64,000 bases of DNA. It comes from an uncultured Eubacteriales bacterium. GTDB lineage: Bacteria; Bacillota; Clostridia; Oscillospirales; Acutalibacteraceae. Numbering within the stretch: the first letter of the stretch is position 1; each line of letters begins with the position of its first letter. The notes beneath the pieces were generated by a model that was not told the DNA's origin, did no database searches, and saw only the letters and a program-made list of their open reading frames with translations. The stretch covers positions 1-64,000 of the forward strand of contig OMZU01000019.1 in NCBI GenBank assembly GCA_900315605.1, written 5' to 3'. Position numbers and translations under genes: made by a program. This document shows positions 18,182-26,976 of this stretch, piece after piece.

Positions 18182-18367
18182 AAAATCACCTTCTTTCCGT
18201 TGCCTTATTTATTTTTTGCATTTATAATATATAGAGAGCGAAAAAACGATTATTCTGTTTTTGGTTTCCAGACGGGATTTTTAAAACGTTGCAATAAAAG
18301 GATTTTGAAAATATTTTTCAATTATTTTTTTGTTTTTCATTATTTTACTTTTTAAGGGTGTTGATGC

Positions 18368-20704
18368 ATGGGTAATTTTGAGGATATTCGCGGACTTTCT
18401 CACAGCGAGGTTGAGGAGCGCGTTCGCGAGGGAAAGGTGAACGTTTCTTCAAACGTCAAAACCAAATCAATTAAAAGGATTTTTATTGACAATATCTGCA
18501 CGCTTTTTAATTTGATTAACGTCATTCTTTTTGTTTCGCTGCTTTTGGTCGGCTCGTATAAAAACATGCTGTTTATGGGCGTTGTGCTTTGCAACACCGC
18601 GATCGGTATTTTTCAGGAGATCCGTTCAAAGCGGAGCGTGGACAAGCTGACCATTCTTTCGGAAAGCAAAATCGAGGTTTTGCGCGACGGAAAAGCTTTG
18701 AGCGTGAGCAAGGATGAGCTTGTCCTTGACGATATTATTATACTGTCGCGCGGCAATCAGATCCCTGCCGACTGTGTGGTATATTCCGGAAGCTGCAAGG
18801 TGAACGAGAGCCTGCTGACCGGCGAAAGCGACCTGATTGACAAGCGCGAGGGCGACGAGCTGCTTTCGGGCAGCTTTATCACCGCCGGAAAATGCTATGC
18901 CAAGATCGTAAAGGTCGGCGCGGACTGCTACGCGGCAAAAATCAACAATGAGGCAAAATACGTTAAAAAGAATAATTCACAGATTTTGAAATCATTCAAG
19001 TTTATAATAAAGATCTGCACCTGCATAATTTTTCCGATAGGCGCGCTGCTTTTTGTAAAGCAGTTGTTTTTTGTCGGGTCGCCGATCAAAGAAACCGTTG
19101 TCAGCACGGTGGCGGCTATGGTCGGAATGATACCTGAGGGCATGATCTTGCTGACCAGCTCGGTGCTTGCGGTTTCGGTCATCAGGCTTTCCAAAAAGAA
19201 GATTTTGGTCAACGAGATGTACTGCATTGAGGATCTCGCGCGTGTTGACACGCTTTGCCTGGACAAAACAGGAACGCTGACTGCCGAGAAAATGGACGTT
19301 ACCGAGGTCATCGGCATAAACTGCGATGAGGAAGAGATCAGGCGCGCGCTGGCGTCGATCGTGGCTGCCTCCGACGATATCAACCCGACGCTTGCGGCAA
19401 TAGGCAATTATTGCGGAGACGGCGAGAAATACGGCTGCGAGAGCTTTTGCCAGTTTTCGTCGGACACAAAATGGTCGGGCGGATGCTTTGACAACGGCAG
19501 ATCCTACGCTATTGGTGCGGCTGAGTTTGTTTTTTCTGATAAAGAAAAATACAAAGAGGTTTATGACAGGATCGCCTCTGTTGGGCAGACTGTTAGGATA
19601 ATCGCGCTGGGCGGCTGCGCGGACAAGATAGAAGAAGGCTCGCTTCCGCAGTCGCTGGAGCCGATGGCGTTGATTTTGATAAAGGATCAGCTCAGGGACA
19701 ATGTGAACGAGACCGTTGATTATTTTAAATCTCAGGGCGTAACTCTCAAGGTCATTTCGGGCGACAGCGTTCAGACCGTGCAGAACATCGCGTATGACAC
19801 CGGAATAGCAGGCGCGGAAAACGCGGTCGATATGTCAACCGTGACGACCGACGAGGAGCTTTATGAGGTGGCGGAGAGCTGCAATGTTTTCGGCAGGGTC
19901 ACGCCGGCGCAGAAAAAGCAGCTTTTGCTCGCGCTGAAGGACAGAGGACATTTTGTAGCGATGACGGGCGACGGAGTAAACGACGTGCTCGCGCTAAAGG
20001 AGGCGGACTGCTCGATCGCTATGGCTTCGGGCAGCGACGCGGCGAGAAATGTCTCTCAGCTTGTTTTGGTGAACAACGACTTTGCGGCGATGCCGGACGT
20101 GGTAGCCGAGGGAAGAAGGACGATCAATAATATTGAGCGAAGCTCGTCGCTTTATCTTGTCAAGACGATTTATTCGATCATTCTTTCTATCTTCTTTATC
20201 TTTTTTAACTCGCGATATCCGTTTGAGCCGATCCAGCTTACGCTGGTGGGCGCGTTCACAATAGGCTTCCCGTCGTTTGTGCTTGCCCTTCAACCGAACA
20301 AAAACCGTATTCGCGGCAACTTTACCTTTAACGTTATTTCAAGGGCGATACCGGCGGCACTGTGCGTCATTATGAATATCATTGCGGCGGCGATCGTCAC
20401 AAAATCGCTTGGGCTTCCGCACGAGGAGTTTTCAACGATTTCGGTTTATCTCACCTCGTTTTCGTGTCTGCTTTTGATAATCAGGCTTTCGCTTCCGCTC
20501 AACGCGCTGAGGATCGCAATGCTTATCATCAGTGTGAGCGGCGTTACTTTGGGAAGCTATTTCTTTGGCAGCGTATTCTCGCTGACCGTGCCGAGCATGG
20601 CAGGCAATATTATTCTTGCTTCGTGCGCGGTGGCAACGGCTGTAATTTTTAACTTGCTTTATAACCTGACTTCGGGTATAATTGAAAAGAAAAAGGGACA
20701 ATAG
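18368..20704 (+). CDS. P-type cation ATPase, CtpE-like
   Basis: 778 residues. All P-type motifs are present: actuator TGES in NESLLTGESD, membrane PEGMILLTS, phosphorylation site LCLDKTGTLT and hinge MTGDGVNDVLALKEADC. About eight to ten membrane helices. The PEGMILLTS segment and the following CLDKTGTLTA region look closest to the mycobacterial CtpE/actinobacterial-Firmicute group, for which Ca2+ uptake has been reported. There is no N-terminal metal-binding CxxC, so heavy-metal export is unlikely. The ion is not certain. It stands 14 bases before cysK, and I see no riboswitch ahead of it, unlike the second ATPase at 53273. Confidence 0.85.
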   Translation: MGNFEDIRGLSHSEVEERVREGKVNVSSNVKTKSIKRIFIDNICTLFNLINVILFVSLLLVGSYKNMLFMGVVLCNTAIGIFQEIRSKRSVDKLTILSESKIEVLRDGKALSVSKDELVLDDIIILSRGNQIPADCVVYSGSCKVNESLLTGESDLIDKREGDELLSGSFITAGKCYAKIVKVGADCYAAKINNEAKYVKKNNSQILKSFKFIIKICTCIIFPIGALLFVKQLFFVGSPIKETVVSTVAAMVGMIPEGMILLTSSVLAVSVIRLSKKKILVNEMYCIEDLARVDTLCLDKTGTLTAEKMDVTEVIGINCDEEEIRRALASIVAASDDINPTLAAIGNYCGDGEKYGCESFCQFSSDTKWSGGCFDNGRSYAIGAAEFVFSDKEKYKEVYDRIASVGQTVRIIALGGCADKIEEGSLPQSLEPMALILIKDQLRDNVNETVDYFKSQGVTLKVISGDSVQTVQNIAYDTGIAGAENAVDMSTVTTDEELYEVAESCNVFGRVTPAQKKQLLLALKDRGHFVAMTGDGVNDVLALKEADCSIAMASGSDAARNVSQLVLVNNDFAAMPDVVAEGRRTINNIERSSSLYLVKTIYSIILSIFFIFFNSRYPFEPIQLTLVGAFTIGFPSFVLALQPNKNRIRGNFTFNVISRAIPAALCVIMNIIAAAIVTKSLGLPHEEFSTISVYLTSFSCLLLIIRLSLPLNALRIAMLIISVSGVTLGSYFFGSVFSLTVPSMAGNIILASCAVATAVIFNLLYNLTSGIIEKKKGQ

Positions 20705-20718
20705 GTAGGAGAACGAAA

Positions 20719-21651
20719 ATGATTTATAACAATATTTTGGAGGCGGTTGGGCATACGCCAATGGTTCGCCTGAACAATATGACCGACGAAAACAGCGCGG
20801 AGATTTACGCAAAGTTTGAGGGGCTGAACGTTGGCGGCTCGATCAAGACCAGAACTGCGCTGAATATGATAAAAAAGGCAGAAAAAGCCGGCAAAATCAA
20901 CAAGGATACGATCATTGTTGAGCCGACAAGCGGCAACCAGGGCATCGGTCTCGCGCTCGTTGGCGCGGTCAAGGGCTACAGGACCGTTATTATTATGCCG
21001 GATTCAGTCAGCGAGGAGAGGCGCAAGCTTGTCCGTCACTACGGTGCGGAGGTGATCCTCATCCACGACGACGGAAACATCGGCAAATGCATTGAGGAAT
21101 GCCTGAACACTGCATTGAAAATGGCTGCGGAGGATCCGAATGTTTTTGTTCCTCAGCAATTTGAGAACGAAAACAACCCCTGCGCACACCGTCACCACAC
21201 CGCGCTTGAGATCATGGAGCAGGTCGAGGGACCTATCGACGGCTTTTGCTCCGGGATCGGCACCGGCGGCACAATAACCGGGATCGGCGAGGTGCTCAAG
21301 GCGCAGTACCCGGATATCTTGATCTGGGCGGTAGAGCCGGAGAACGCCGCGATCCTGTCGGGCGGAACTATCGGCACGCATTTGCAGATGGGAATAGGCG
21401 ACGGCGTTATCCCAAAGGTGCTGAACACCAAGATTTATGAGGATATTTGCATTATTACCGACGAAGAAGCGATCAACACCTCCAAGGACCTTGCGCGCAA
21501 GGAGGGCTTGATGTGCGGCATCTCAAGCGGCACAAACGTTGCCGCGGCGATCAAAATGGCAAAGAAGCTCGGCAAGGGCAAGGTGGTCGTGACCGTTCTG
21601 CCGGATACTGCCGAGAGGTATTTTTCAACTCCGCTTTTTGAAAATGAATAA
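20719..21651 (+). CDS. cysK: Cysteine synthase (O-acetylserine sulfhydrylase)
   Basis: 310 residues. PLP enzyme of fold type II making cysteine from O-acetylserine and sulfide. The PLP lysine is in GGSIKTRTA (family GSVKDR), the substrate loop reads PTSGNQGIG and the phosphate-binding loop is GIGTGGTITGIG. Ser-rich CGISSGTN comes near the end. TSGNQG with SIKTR rather than SVKDR suggests a paralogue rather than the housekeeping copy, so the substrate could be a related amino acid. Its end overlaps cca by 8 bases. Confidence 0.88.
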   Translation: MIYNNILEAVGHTPMVRLNNMTDENSAEIYAKFEGLNVGGSIKTRTALNMIKKAEKAGKINKDTIIVEPTSGNQGIGLALVGAVKGYRTVIIMPDSVSEERRKLVRHYGAEVILIHDDGNIGKCIEECLNTALKMAAEDPNVFVPQQFENENNPCAHRHHTALEIMEQVEGPIDGFCSGIGTGGTITGIGEVLKAQYPDILIWAVEPENAAILSGGTIGTHLQMGIGDGVIPKVLNTKIYEDICIITDEEAINTSKDLARKEGLMCGISSGTNVAAAIKMAKKLGKGKVVVTVLPDTAERYFSTPLFENE

Positions 21652-23002
21652 GGAAAAAATCCGGCTTGAGATCCCGAAAAATGTGCGGACGCTTTTGAAT
21701 ACACTGAAAAGCCGCGGATATGAGGCGTTTGCGGTCGGCGGCTGCGTGAGAGACAGCCTTTTGTCTGTTCAGCCGCACGACTGGGACATTTGCACCAATG
21801 CCAAGCCCGAGAAAACCAAGGAATGTTTTTCGGGATACCGGCTGTTTGAAGCCGGGATAAAGCACGGCACGATCTCGGTGGTGCTGGACGGCGAGGTTTA
21901 TGAGATCACGACCTATCGTATCGACGGAGAGTATTCCGACAACCGCCGCCCTGATTCGGTGAGCTTTACCGGAGATATCAGGCAGGATCTGGCGCGTCGC
22001 GACTTTACCGTTAATGCAATGGCGTATAACGACGAGAGAGGGATCGTCGATCCCTTCGGCGGCGTGCAGGATTTGAAAAGCGGCTTGATCCGCTGTGTGG
22101 GTAACGCCGAAAAACGCTTTGACGAGGACGCTCTGAGGATCCTCCGCGCGCTTCGCTTTGCCTCGACCTATTCGTTTGAGATCGAGGATAACACCTCAAG
22201 GGCGATCATCGCAAAAAAAGCCCTGCTTCATAATATCGCGGCAGAGAGGATAAGCTCGGAGCTTGCGCGGCTTTTGTGCGGCGACGGAGTTGAGAAGATC
22301 TTGAACGATTACCGCGAGGTCTTTGCCGAGTTTATGCCGGAGATCAGAGACAGCTTTGACTTTGAGCAGCGTTCAAAGCACCATTGCCTCGACGTTTGGA
22401 GGCATACAGTTAGGGCGGTATCTGTTGTTGAGCCAGAGCCGCTTTTGAGAATGTCAATGCTTTTGCATGATCTGGGCAAGCCGGCGGCGTGTACGACCGA
22501 CCCCGACGGAACAAGACATTTTAAGGGACATCCCAAGATAAGCGTTGAGCTTGCAAAGCCGATTTTGAGCAGGCTTAGGTTTTCTTCGGCGTTTTGCGAG
22601 GATTGCCTAAAGCTGGTCGAGTATCACGACATCCGCTTCAGCGGCAAGCGGCCTCAGCTTAGGAGGGTCATCCGCGATATCGGCGAGGAAAATACCAAGA
22701 GACTGTTCAAGCTTCAATATGCCGACACAATGGCGCAGTCGGACTATATGCGCAAGGAAAAGTTAAGCGCGCTTAAAGCCGAAAAGCAGCTTTTTGAGGA
22801 GCTTATGAGTGAGAGCGAGTGCTTTTCGCTCAAACAGCTTGCCGTGAACGGAAACGATATCAAGGCGTTGGGCTTTTCGGGCAAGGATATCGGGCTTGTG
22901 CTTGACGCGCTTTTGCAAGAGGTGCTCGACGAGAAAATCAAAAATGAAAAAACCGCTCTGCTAATCAGGGCGAAAAATATGAAAAACCGGACAACGGGCT
23001 GA
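21644..23002 (+). CDS. cca: CCA tRNA nucleotidyltransferase with HD domain
   Basis: 452 residues. Adds or repairs the 3'-CCA of tRNAs. The N-terminal class II polymerase-beta-like head shows VGGCVRDSLL and HDWDICTNA, followed by RRDFTVNAMAYN and the RILRALRFA neck. A C-terminal HD phosphohydrolase domain has MLLHDLGKP. The ATG at 21644 overlaps cysK by 8 bases, so coupling is likely. A poly(A) polymerase role cannot be excluded by eye, but the length and HD domain fit Cca. Confidence 0.92.
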   Translation: MNKEKIRLEIPKNVRTLLNTLKSRGYEAFAVGGCVRDSLLSVQPHDWDICTNAKPEKTKECFSGYRLFEAGIKHGTISVVLDGEVYEITTYRIDGEYSDNRRPDSVSFTGDIRQDLARRDFTVNAMAYNDERGIVDPFGGVQDLKSGLIRCVGNAEKRFDEDALRILRALRFASTYSFEIEDNTSRAIIAKKALLHNIAAERISSELARLLCGDGVEKILNDYREVFAEFMPEIRDSFDFEQRSKHHCLDVWRHTVRAVSVVEPEPLLRMSMLLHDLGKPAACTTDPDGTRHFKGHPKISVELAKPILSRLRFSSAFCEDCLKLVEYHDIRFSGKRPQLRRVIRDIGEENTKRLFKLQYADTMAQSDYMRKEKLSALKAEKQLFEELMSESECFSLKQLAVNGNDIKALGFSGKDIGLVLDALLQEVLDEKIKNEKTALLIRAKNMKNRTTG

Positions 23003-23027
23003 AATGCCGAGGTTGTCCGGTTGTTTT
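22985..23027 (+). terminator. Terminator overlapping the end of cca
   Basis: AACCGGACAAC (22985-22995) pairs perfectly with GTTGTCCGGTT (23012-23022) and is followed by GTTTTT. The left arm is within the last codons of cca. Confidence 0.85.
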
Positions 23028-23035
23028 TATAGTAT

Positions 23036-23400
23036 ATTGCAGAGGCAACCATTGATCGTCTGTGAACCGACGTTTTGATTTATACTAATCTCAGATAAAA
23101 AGTGGACAAAGATTTGCGAGGATATTTTTCGCAAGACGAGGCGAAGGACGCCGCAAGGCTGTCGCCTTGCAAGGACTTGTCTATTTTTTATTTGAGTTTA
23201 GTATTTTGCCAAATTCATTTTTTGTGTAAGTGTAGTTCATTTATAATAATATATAAACGTTTGGCTTACAGGCGATCAATGGTTGCCTCTGCAATTGTTG
23301 AGGAAAAACATAGTAATAGTTTTACAGTCGGGAACAAAGTTTTTCATAAAGATAAATTCTATCTTCACGACAAAACTCCACACTCCAAATTCCACACTAT
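23036..23400. repeat. GGCGACC palindromic composite element (family B), degenerate copy with an insertion
   Basis: A left end AGAGGCAACCATTGATCGTCTGTGAAC and a right end ACAGGCGATCAATGGTTGCC (23268-23287) form inverted ends, each itself palindromic. A second element (23083-23203) interrupts it. To the right, a further stretch with ACAGTCGGGAACAAA (23326-23340) and ACTCCACACTCC heptamers (to about 23395) matches the flank of the 34-kb copy in reverse. This explains the gene-free 440 bases. Confidence 0.75.
23083..23203. mobile_element. 121-bp MITE-like element nested in the family B repeat
   Basis: Ends TACTAATCTCAGATAAAAA and, inverted, TTTTTTATTTGAGTTTAGTA match over about 29 positions with a few mismatches. 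The interior is a GC-rich imperfect hairpin (CGCAAG...CTTGCAAGG). The family B copy at 34.5 kb lacks these bases, so this is an insertion. No transposase frame. Confidence 0.65.
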
Positions 23401-23442
23401 AATAGCTTTTATTGTGGTATGGAGATTTAGTATGAGCTCCGA

Positions 23443-23952
23443 TCAGTTGGTGAACCAATAGCGGCAGATCTGTCTTTGGTCGCCCTGGTAGCTGTCGGTT
23501 CCCTCAAACTCCAAAACGAAGCCGCATTTTTCCATAACTTTTCTTGAAGCGATGTTTTCGGAAAGGCAGATCCCCTTGATTTTTTCAATGCCGAGCTTGT
23601 TCATTATTACGGGAAGAAATGCCTTGACCGCTTCGGTTGCGTAGCCGTTTTTGGTGTATTTTTCTCCGACATGGAATCCGATCTCCCAAAAGCCGTCGTC
23701 AAGCGGGATCGCCTGAACGTAGCCTATGTTTGCGCCGTCCTTTATAAGAACCGGATATACGAACGGTCCGTCGCTGCCGTCGTACTGCGACATCAAAAAT
23801 TCTATCGTCTCCGCAGCTTCGTCAACGGTTTCAAATACCTCGTCCGGCACAAAGCGGCGGTTGTCTTCGTCAAGTGAGTTTTCGTGTACTGCCTGAGCCA
23901 TGTCGGGAGTAAATTCGGTTATAGTTAATCTTTCGGTTTCAATCAAAAACAT
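23443..23952 (-). CDS. GNAT acetyltransferase, RimJ/RimL-like
   Basis: 169 residues. Acetyl-CoA-dependent N-acetyltransferase. It begins MFLIETERLTITEF, typical of the RimJ/RimL branch, with a core of IGFHVGEKYTKNGYATEAVKA (acetyl-CoA binding) and then the SRKVMEKCGF motif. The substrate is unknown. Start chosen by GGAGGA ahead of the ATG. Second gene of a two-gene unit with the acetyltransferase at 23968, 15 bases apart. Confidence 0.88.
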   Translation of the reverse strand: MFLIETERLTITEFTPDMAQAVHENSLDEDNRRFVPDEVFETVDEAAETIEFLMSQYDGSDGPFVYPVLIKDGANIGYVQAIPLDDGFWEIGFHVGEKYTKNGYATEAVKAFLPVIMNKLGIEKIKGICLSENIASRKVMEKCGFVLEFEGTDSYQGDQRQICRYWFTN

Positions 23953-23967
23953 ATAATTGTTCCTCCT

Positions 23968-24417
23968 TTAACGGTGAATATACATTCTTGTGGGTTCGGG
24001 GTCGCTGCCCTGCACCATGCAGAGAAATTCCCAGCCGTATCTTTCATAAAAGCCGGTGTGGTCGGTGACGAGGTATATCGGCGAGACGCCCTTTGACTTC
24101 ATATCCTCAACGACCATGTTGAGCAGGTTTCCGGCGATACCCTGCTTGCGGTATGCTTCCTCGGTATAGACGGCGCAGACGTTGGGCGACAGATCCTTTC
24201 TTTCGTGAAAGTCGTTTTCTATAACTCCCAAGCCGCCGATTATTTTGTCACCGTCAAGGCAGAGATACCAGCCAAATTCGGTGCTTTTATTTAGATACGC
24301 CTCCATACATTCAAGGTAGGCTTCCTTGGGTACGCCCCATTTTTCGTGAAACCACTGCGCGGCTTTGTCTTTGATTTCGGGCTGCTCGCGCAGGGTGATG
24401 TATTTGTATTGTTCCAT
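23968..24417 (-). CDS. GNAT acetyltransferase
   Basis: 149 residues. GNAT fold with the acetyl-CoA loop in EEAYRKQGIAGNLLN and a late YERYGWEF motif. It is most like the small single-domain acetyltransferases with GLGVIEND as strand 4. The ATG at 24417 follows AAAGGA; an earlier in-frame extension lacks a ribosome site. Substrate unknown. Confidence 0.87.
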   Translation of the reverse strand: MEQYKYITLREQPEIKDKAAQWFHEKWGVPKEAYLECMEAYLNKSTEFGWYLCLDGDKIIGGLGVIENDFHERKDLSPNVCAVYTEEAYRKQGIAGNLLNMVVEDMKSKGVSPIYLVTDHTGFYERYGWEFLCMVQGSDPEPTRMYIHR

Positions 24418-24503
24418 TTTTATTATCCTTTCTCTCGGCACTGACAATAATATATCACATTTTTTCGGAAAAATCTACCTCACAAACGGTTAGAAAAAAA
24501 TAT

Positions 24504-24524
24504 GAGCCTGCGTTATGCAGGCTC
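24504..24524 (-). terminator. Terminator containing the stop codon of the CD3324-like gene
   Basis: On the minus strand GAGCCTGC-ATAAC-GCAGGCTC is followed by ATATTTTTTT; the TAA stop lies in the loop. Confidence 0.85.
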
Positions 24525-24794
24525 GCTAAGCTTCATATTGCGGATGATCCGCTGGATCGATTTGTCGGACAAATAGTACTGCTCCGCAAGAGCGGAAACC
24601 TTTGCGCCGTTTTGATAGTCTCTGTATATCAGGACATTACGGTTATAAAGCTCCCGGCGTGCGCCGGTTTTTTCGCCCCAGCCGCTCCGTTCGGATCCTT
24701 TTTTGGGAATATAAATATTTTCTCCGTCAATATATTGCTGAATTATTTCTATTATATTCTGCGGCAGAACCTCGTCCGCCTTAATATAGCTCAT
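24513..24794 (-). CDS. CD3324-like / Mor-type small DNA-binding protein
   Basis: 93 residues. The N-terminal MSYIKADEVLPQNIIEIIQQYIDGENIYIPKK region and the WGEKTGARRELYNRN segment match a Clostridia family named after C. difficile CD3324. A C-terminal helix-turn-helix (VSALAEQYYLSDKSIQRIIR) is like the Mor transcription activator fold. Probably a transcription factor; targets unknown. Its likely promoter lies at 25100-25128, with a MITE in between. Confidence 0.8.
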   Translation of the reverse strand: MSYIKADEVLPQNIIEIIQQYIDGENIYIPKKGSERSGWGEKTGARRELYNRNVLIYRDYQNGAKVSALAEQYYLSDKSIQRIIRNMKLSEPA

Positions 24795-24847
24795 AGCTGC
24801 CTCCTAAATTTTATCAAACTCTTTAGGATAAGCTCAGGCTATAATAA

Positions 24848-25010
24848 AGGCAATACCGCATAATTCTGGTGTGCGGATTGCGCAGTAAGATTTTTCGTCA
24901 GGTTGGACAAATAATCAGTTCGCATACTGCCGTATGGGGGCTGATTTTTGGGCAAGCTGACGGAATAATATTCAAGCAAGCCGCGCGCCATGAATTGTGC
25001 GGTGTTGCCT
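24848..25010. mobile_element. 163-bp MITE-like element with AGGCAATACCGCA ends (family C)
   Basis: AGGCAATACCGCATAATTC (24848-24866) and GAATTGTGCGGTGTTGCCT (24992-25010) are inverted repeats, 17 of 19 positions matching. No coding frame inside. Shorter related hairpins with the same core occur at 30704 and 38194, and a partial end at 33343. Confidence 0.75.
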
Positions 25011-25048
25011 AAATATTAATCATTCAAATAATACCAAATAGCCAAAGC

Positions 25049-25075
25049 TTATTTGGCGATAACATATCTTTTCAA
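25049..25075 (-). other. Possible 8-codon leader or truncated gene start
   Basis: After the strong minus-strand promoter and an AGGTGGGGTG ribosome site, TTG opens MKRYVIAK and stops at once. A GCCAAA-TAAGC-TTTGGC hairpin overlaps the stop. Either a leader peptide or the start of a gene destroyed when family C inserted downstream. Confidence 0.35.
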
Positions 25076-25099
25076 AAAGCACCCCACCTTTCTGCGAAT

Positions 25100-25128
25100 A
25101 GTATAATAGTTTTTATCGGTATTGTCAA
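25100..25128 (-). promoter_or_regulatory. Sigma-A promoter reading toward the CD3324-like gene
   Basis: The minus strand reads TTGACA (25128-25123), a 17-base spacer and TATACT (25105-25100). The first intact gene downstream is at 24794, beyond the family C element. The rest of 24795-25176 holds nothing else. Confidence 0.75.
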
Positions 25129-25176
25129 TATGCAAATTGACTGAAATGAAACAACAAAATCCACTGTGTTAGCGGT

Positions 25177-26538
25177 TTAATTCTTGAGTGCCTGCAAGGG
25201 AGCCGGGATCCTGCCGCCGCGGTTGATGAATTGTTCGGGCGAGCCCTTTCTGAGCGGCATAACGGGTCCCTTGCCCAGCAAGCCGCCGAATTCAAGCGAT
25301 TCGCCGGCAGCCTTGCCGATCGCCGGGATCAGTCTTACGGCGGTCGTCTTGGAATTTACCATTCCTATTGCCGCCTCGTCTGCGATTATTGCCGAGATGA
25401 CCTCCGGGGTGGTGTCGCCCGGAACCACTATCATGTCAAGCCCTACCGAGCAAACGGCGGTCATTGATTCGAGCTTGGTGATGTCAAGATAACCGTTCTC
25501 GGCAGCGGCTATCATTCCTGCGTCCTCCGACACCGGGATGAACGCTCCGCTCAGTCCTCCAACGTGGCTTGACGCCATAACGCCGCCCTTTTTTACTGCG
25601 TCGTTGAGCAGCGCGAGCGCGGCGGTCGTGCCGTGGCAGCCGCAGGCTTCAAGTCCCATTTCCTCAAGAATATAGGCTACGCTGTCGCCCACAGCCGGGG
25701 TCGGCGCGAGCGAAAGGTCAACGATCCCGAACGGAACGCAGAGCCTTTTGCTTGCTTCCTTGGCAACAAGCTGACCCATTCGGGTGATTTTGAAGGCGGT
25801 CTTTTTGACCATGTCCGCGATCTCGGTGATGTTTTTTCCTGCGCCGTGCTTTGCAAGCGCCGCCCTCACTACGCCGGGGCCTGAAACGCCGACGTTGATA
25901 ACGGTGTCGGCCTCGCCTACGCCGTGAAACGCGCCTGCCATGAACGGATTGTCCTCGGGGGCGTTGCAGAATACAACCAGCTTTGCCGCGCCGATACAGT
26001 CGCGGTCGGCGGTGATCTCGGCGGTCTGCCTTACTATTTTGCCCATCATTTTTACGGCGTCCATATTGATTCCGGCTTTGGTCGAGCCGATGTTCACCGA
26101 CGAGCAGACAAGCTCGGTTTCGCTGAGAGCCTGCGGAATACTCTCGATCAGCGCATAGTCTCCGCTTGCAAAGCCCTTTTGAACCAGCGCGGAGTAGCCG
26201 CCGATAAAGTTTACGCCGAGCTCCTTTGCCGCCTTGTCAAGGGCTTTGGCGAATTTTACAACGTTCTTGCTCTGGCAGGGCGCGGCTATCATTCCAATTG
26301 GAGTGACCGAAATCCGCTTGTTGATGATCGGTATTCCGTATTCGTTTTCGATATCCTCGCCGGTTTTTACAAGATCCTTTGCCGAGCGGCAAACCTTGTC
26401 GTATACCTTTTGGCAAGCCTTGTCTATATCCTCGTCCATGCAGTCGAGCAGCGAAATCCCCATTGTGACGGTCCTGACGTCAAGGTTTTCGTTGTCGATC
26501 ATATTTATGGTTTCAAGTATATCCTTGGTTTCTAACAT
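25177..26538 (-). CDS. UPF0210 / PFL-family protein
   Basis: 453 residues, the normal length of this widely conserved Firmicute/archaeal family (also PFL or DUF711). Recognised by the N-terminal [13 protein letters not shown], the [11 protein letters not shown] segment and glycine-rich [13 protein letters not shown] and [17 protein letters not shown] stretches. It shares features with the glycyl-radical/PFL-like alpha-beta barrel in name only; no glycyl-radical site is visible. Function unproven. It follows an ACT-domain gene by 28 bases; that pairing is conserved in many genomes. Confidence 0.9.
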   Translation of the reverse strand: MLETKDILETINMIDNENLDVRTVTMGISLLDCMDEDIDKACQKVYDKVCRSAKDLVKTGEDIENEYGIPIINKRISVTPIGMIAAPCQSKNVVKFAKALDKAAKELGVNFIGGYSALVQKGFASGDYALIESIPQALSETELVCSSVNIGSTKAGINMDAVKMMGKIVRQTAEITADRDCIGAAKLVVFCNAPEDNPFMAGAFHGVGEADTVINVGVSGPGVVRAALAKHGAGKNITEIADMVKKTAFKITRMGQLVAKEASKRLCVPFGIVDLSLAPTPAVGDSVAYILEEMGLEACGCHGTTAALALLNDAVKKGGVMASSHVGGLSGAFIPVSEDAGMIAAAENGYLDITKLESMTAVCSVGLDMIVVPGDTTPEVISAIIADEAAIGMVNSKTTAVRLIPAIGKAAGESLEFGGLLGKGPVMPLRKGSPEQFINRGGRIPAPLQALKN

Positions 26539-26566
26539 TTTGACTGTCCTTTCGGTTTATATGCGG

Positions 26567-26836
26567 TTATATGCGGTGCATACTGTTGAAGATGTCCTCG
26601 TGCATAAGGTGGATTTTGGTAGCGGTCTCTTCGCCCACCTTGTCAAGCTCCTCTCTGAGCTTGTCGAAGCTGATAGTTGATTTGTCGATTTCAACCAGCA
26701 TTATCATTGCGAACATATCCTGCAATACGCTCTGGGTCACTTCAACTATATTAACGCTTGAGCGCGCGCAGGTGTCCGATACCTTTGCCAAAATTCCAAC
26801 GGCGTCCTTGCCGATAACGGTTATTATTGCTTTCAT
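26567..26836 (-). CDS. ACT-domain regulatory protein (UPF0237)
   Basis: 89 residues, a single ACT domain: MKAIITVIGKDAVGILAKVS at the start, then NIVEVTQSVLQDMFAMIMLV. ACT domains bind small ligands, usually amino acids. First gene of a two-gene operon with UPF0210, so it probably senses a ligand relevant to that protein. GGAGGTA precedes the ATG. Confidence 0.9.
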   Translation of the reverse strand: MKAIITVIGKDAVGILAKVSDTCARSSVNIVEVTQSVLQDMFAMIMLVEIDKSTISFDKLREELDKVGEETATKIHLMHEDIFNSMHRI

Positions 26837-26874
26837 GGTTTACCTCCGTCTTTTCGTTTATTATTCTTGAACTT

Positions 26875-26903
26875 ATTATATATTTTTCAAAGCTTATTGT
26901 AAA
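26875..26903 (-). promoter_or_regulatory. Promoter of the ACT-UPF0210 operon
   Basis: Minus strand TTTACA (26903-26898), 17-base spacer, TATAAT (26880-26875). Confidence 0.75.
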
Positions 26904-26911
26904 GCCAAAAC

Positions 26912-26940
26912 TTGATTAAATTTATTTGTTGTGGTATGAT
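26912..26940 (+). promoter_or_regulatory. Promoter of the PHP phosphatase gene
   Basis: TTGATT (26912-26917), 17-base spacer, TATGAT (26935-26940), back to back with the ACT promoter; the two -35 boxes are only 8 bases apart. Confidence 0.75.
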
Positions 26941-26976
26941 TTTGGTGTTTGAATTTGATTTGAAGGAAGGATTTTT

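Noticed and set aside
18223..18255. Forespore sigma factor promoter before spoIVB
   Set aside because: The minus strand has GAATA and CTATATATTA with plausible spacing, but the region is too AT-rich for the match to mean much.
18368..20704. Heavy-metal (CopA/ZntA-type) ATPase
   Set aside because: No CPC in the membrane motif and no N-terminal CxxC; PEGM and the general layout fit a Ca2+/alkali-type pump.
23102..23461. 119-codon frame in the 23-kb gap
   Set aside because: It runs through the nested palindromic elements, lacks a ribosome site and overlaps the acetyltransferase gene end.
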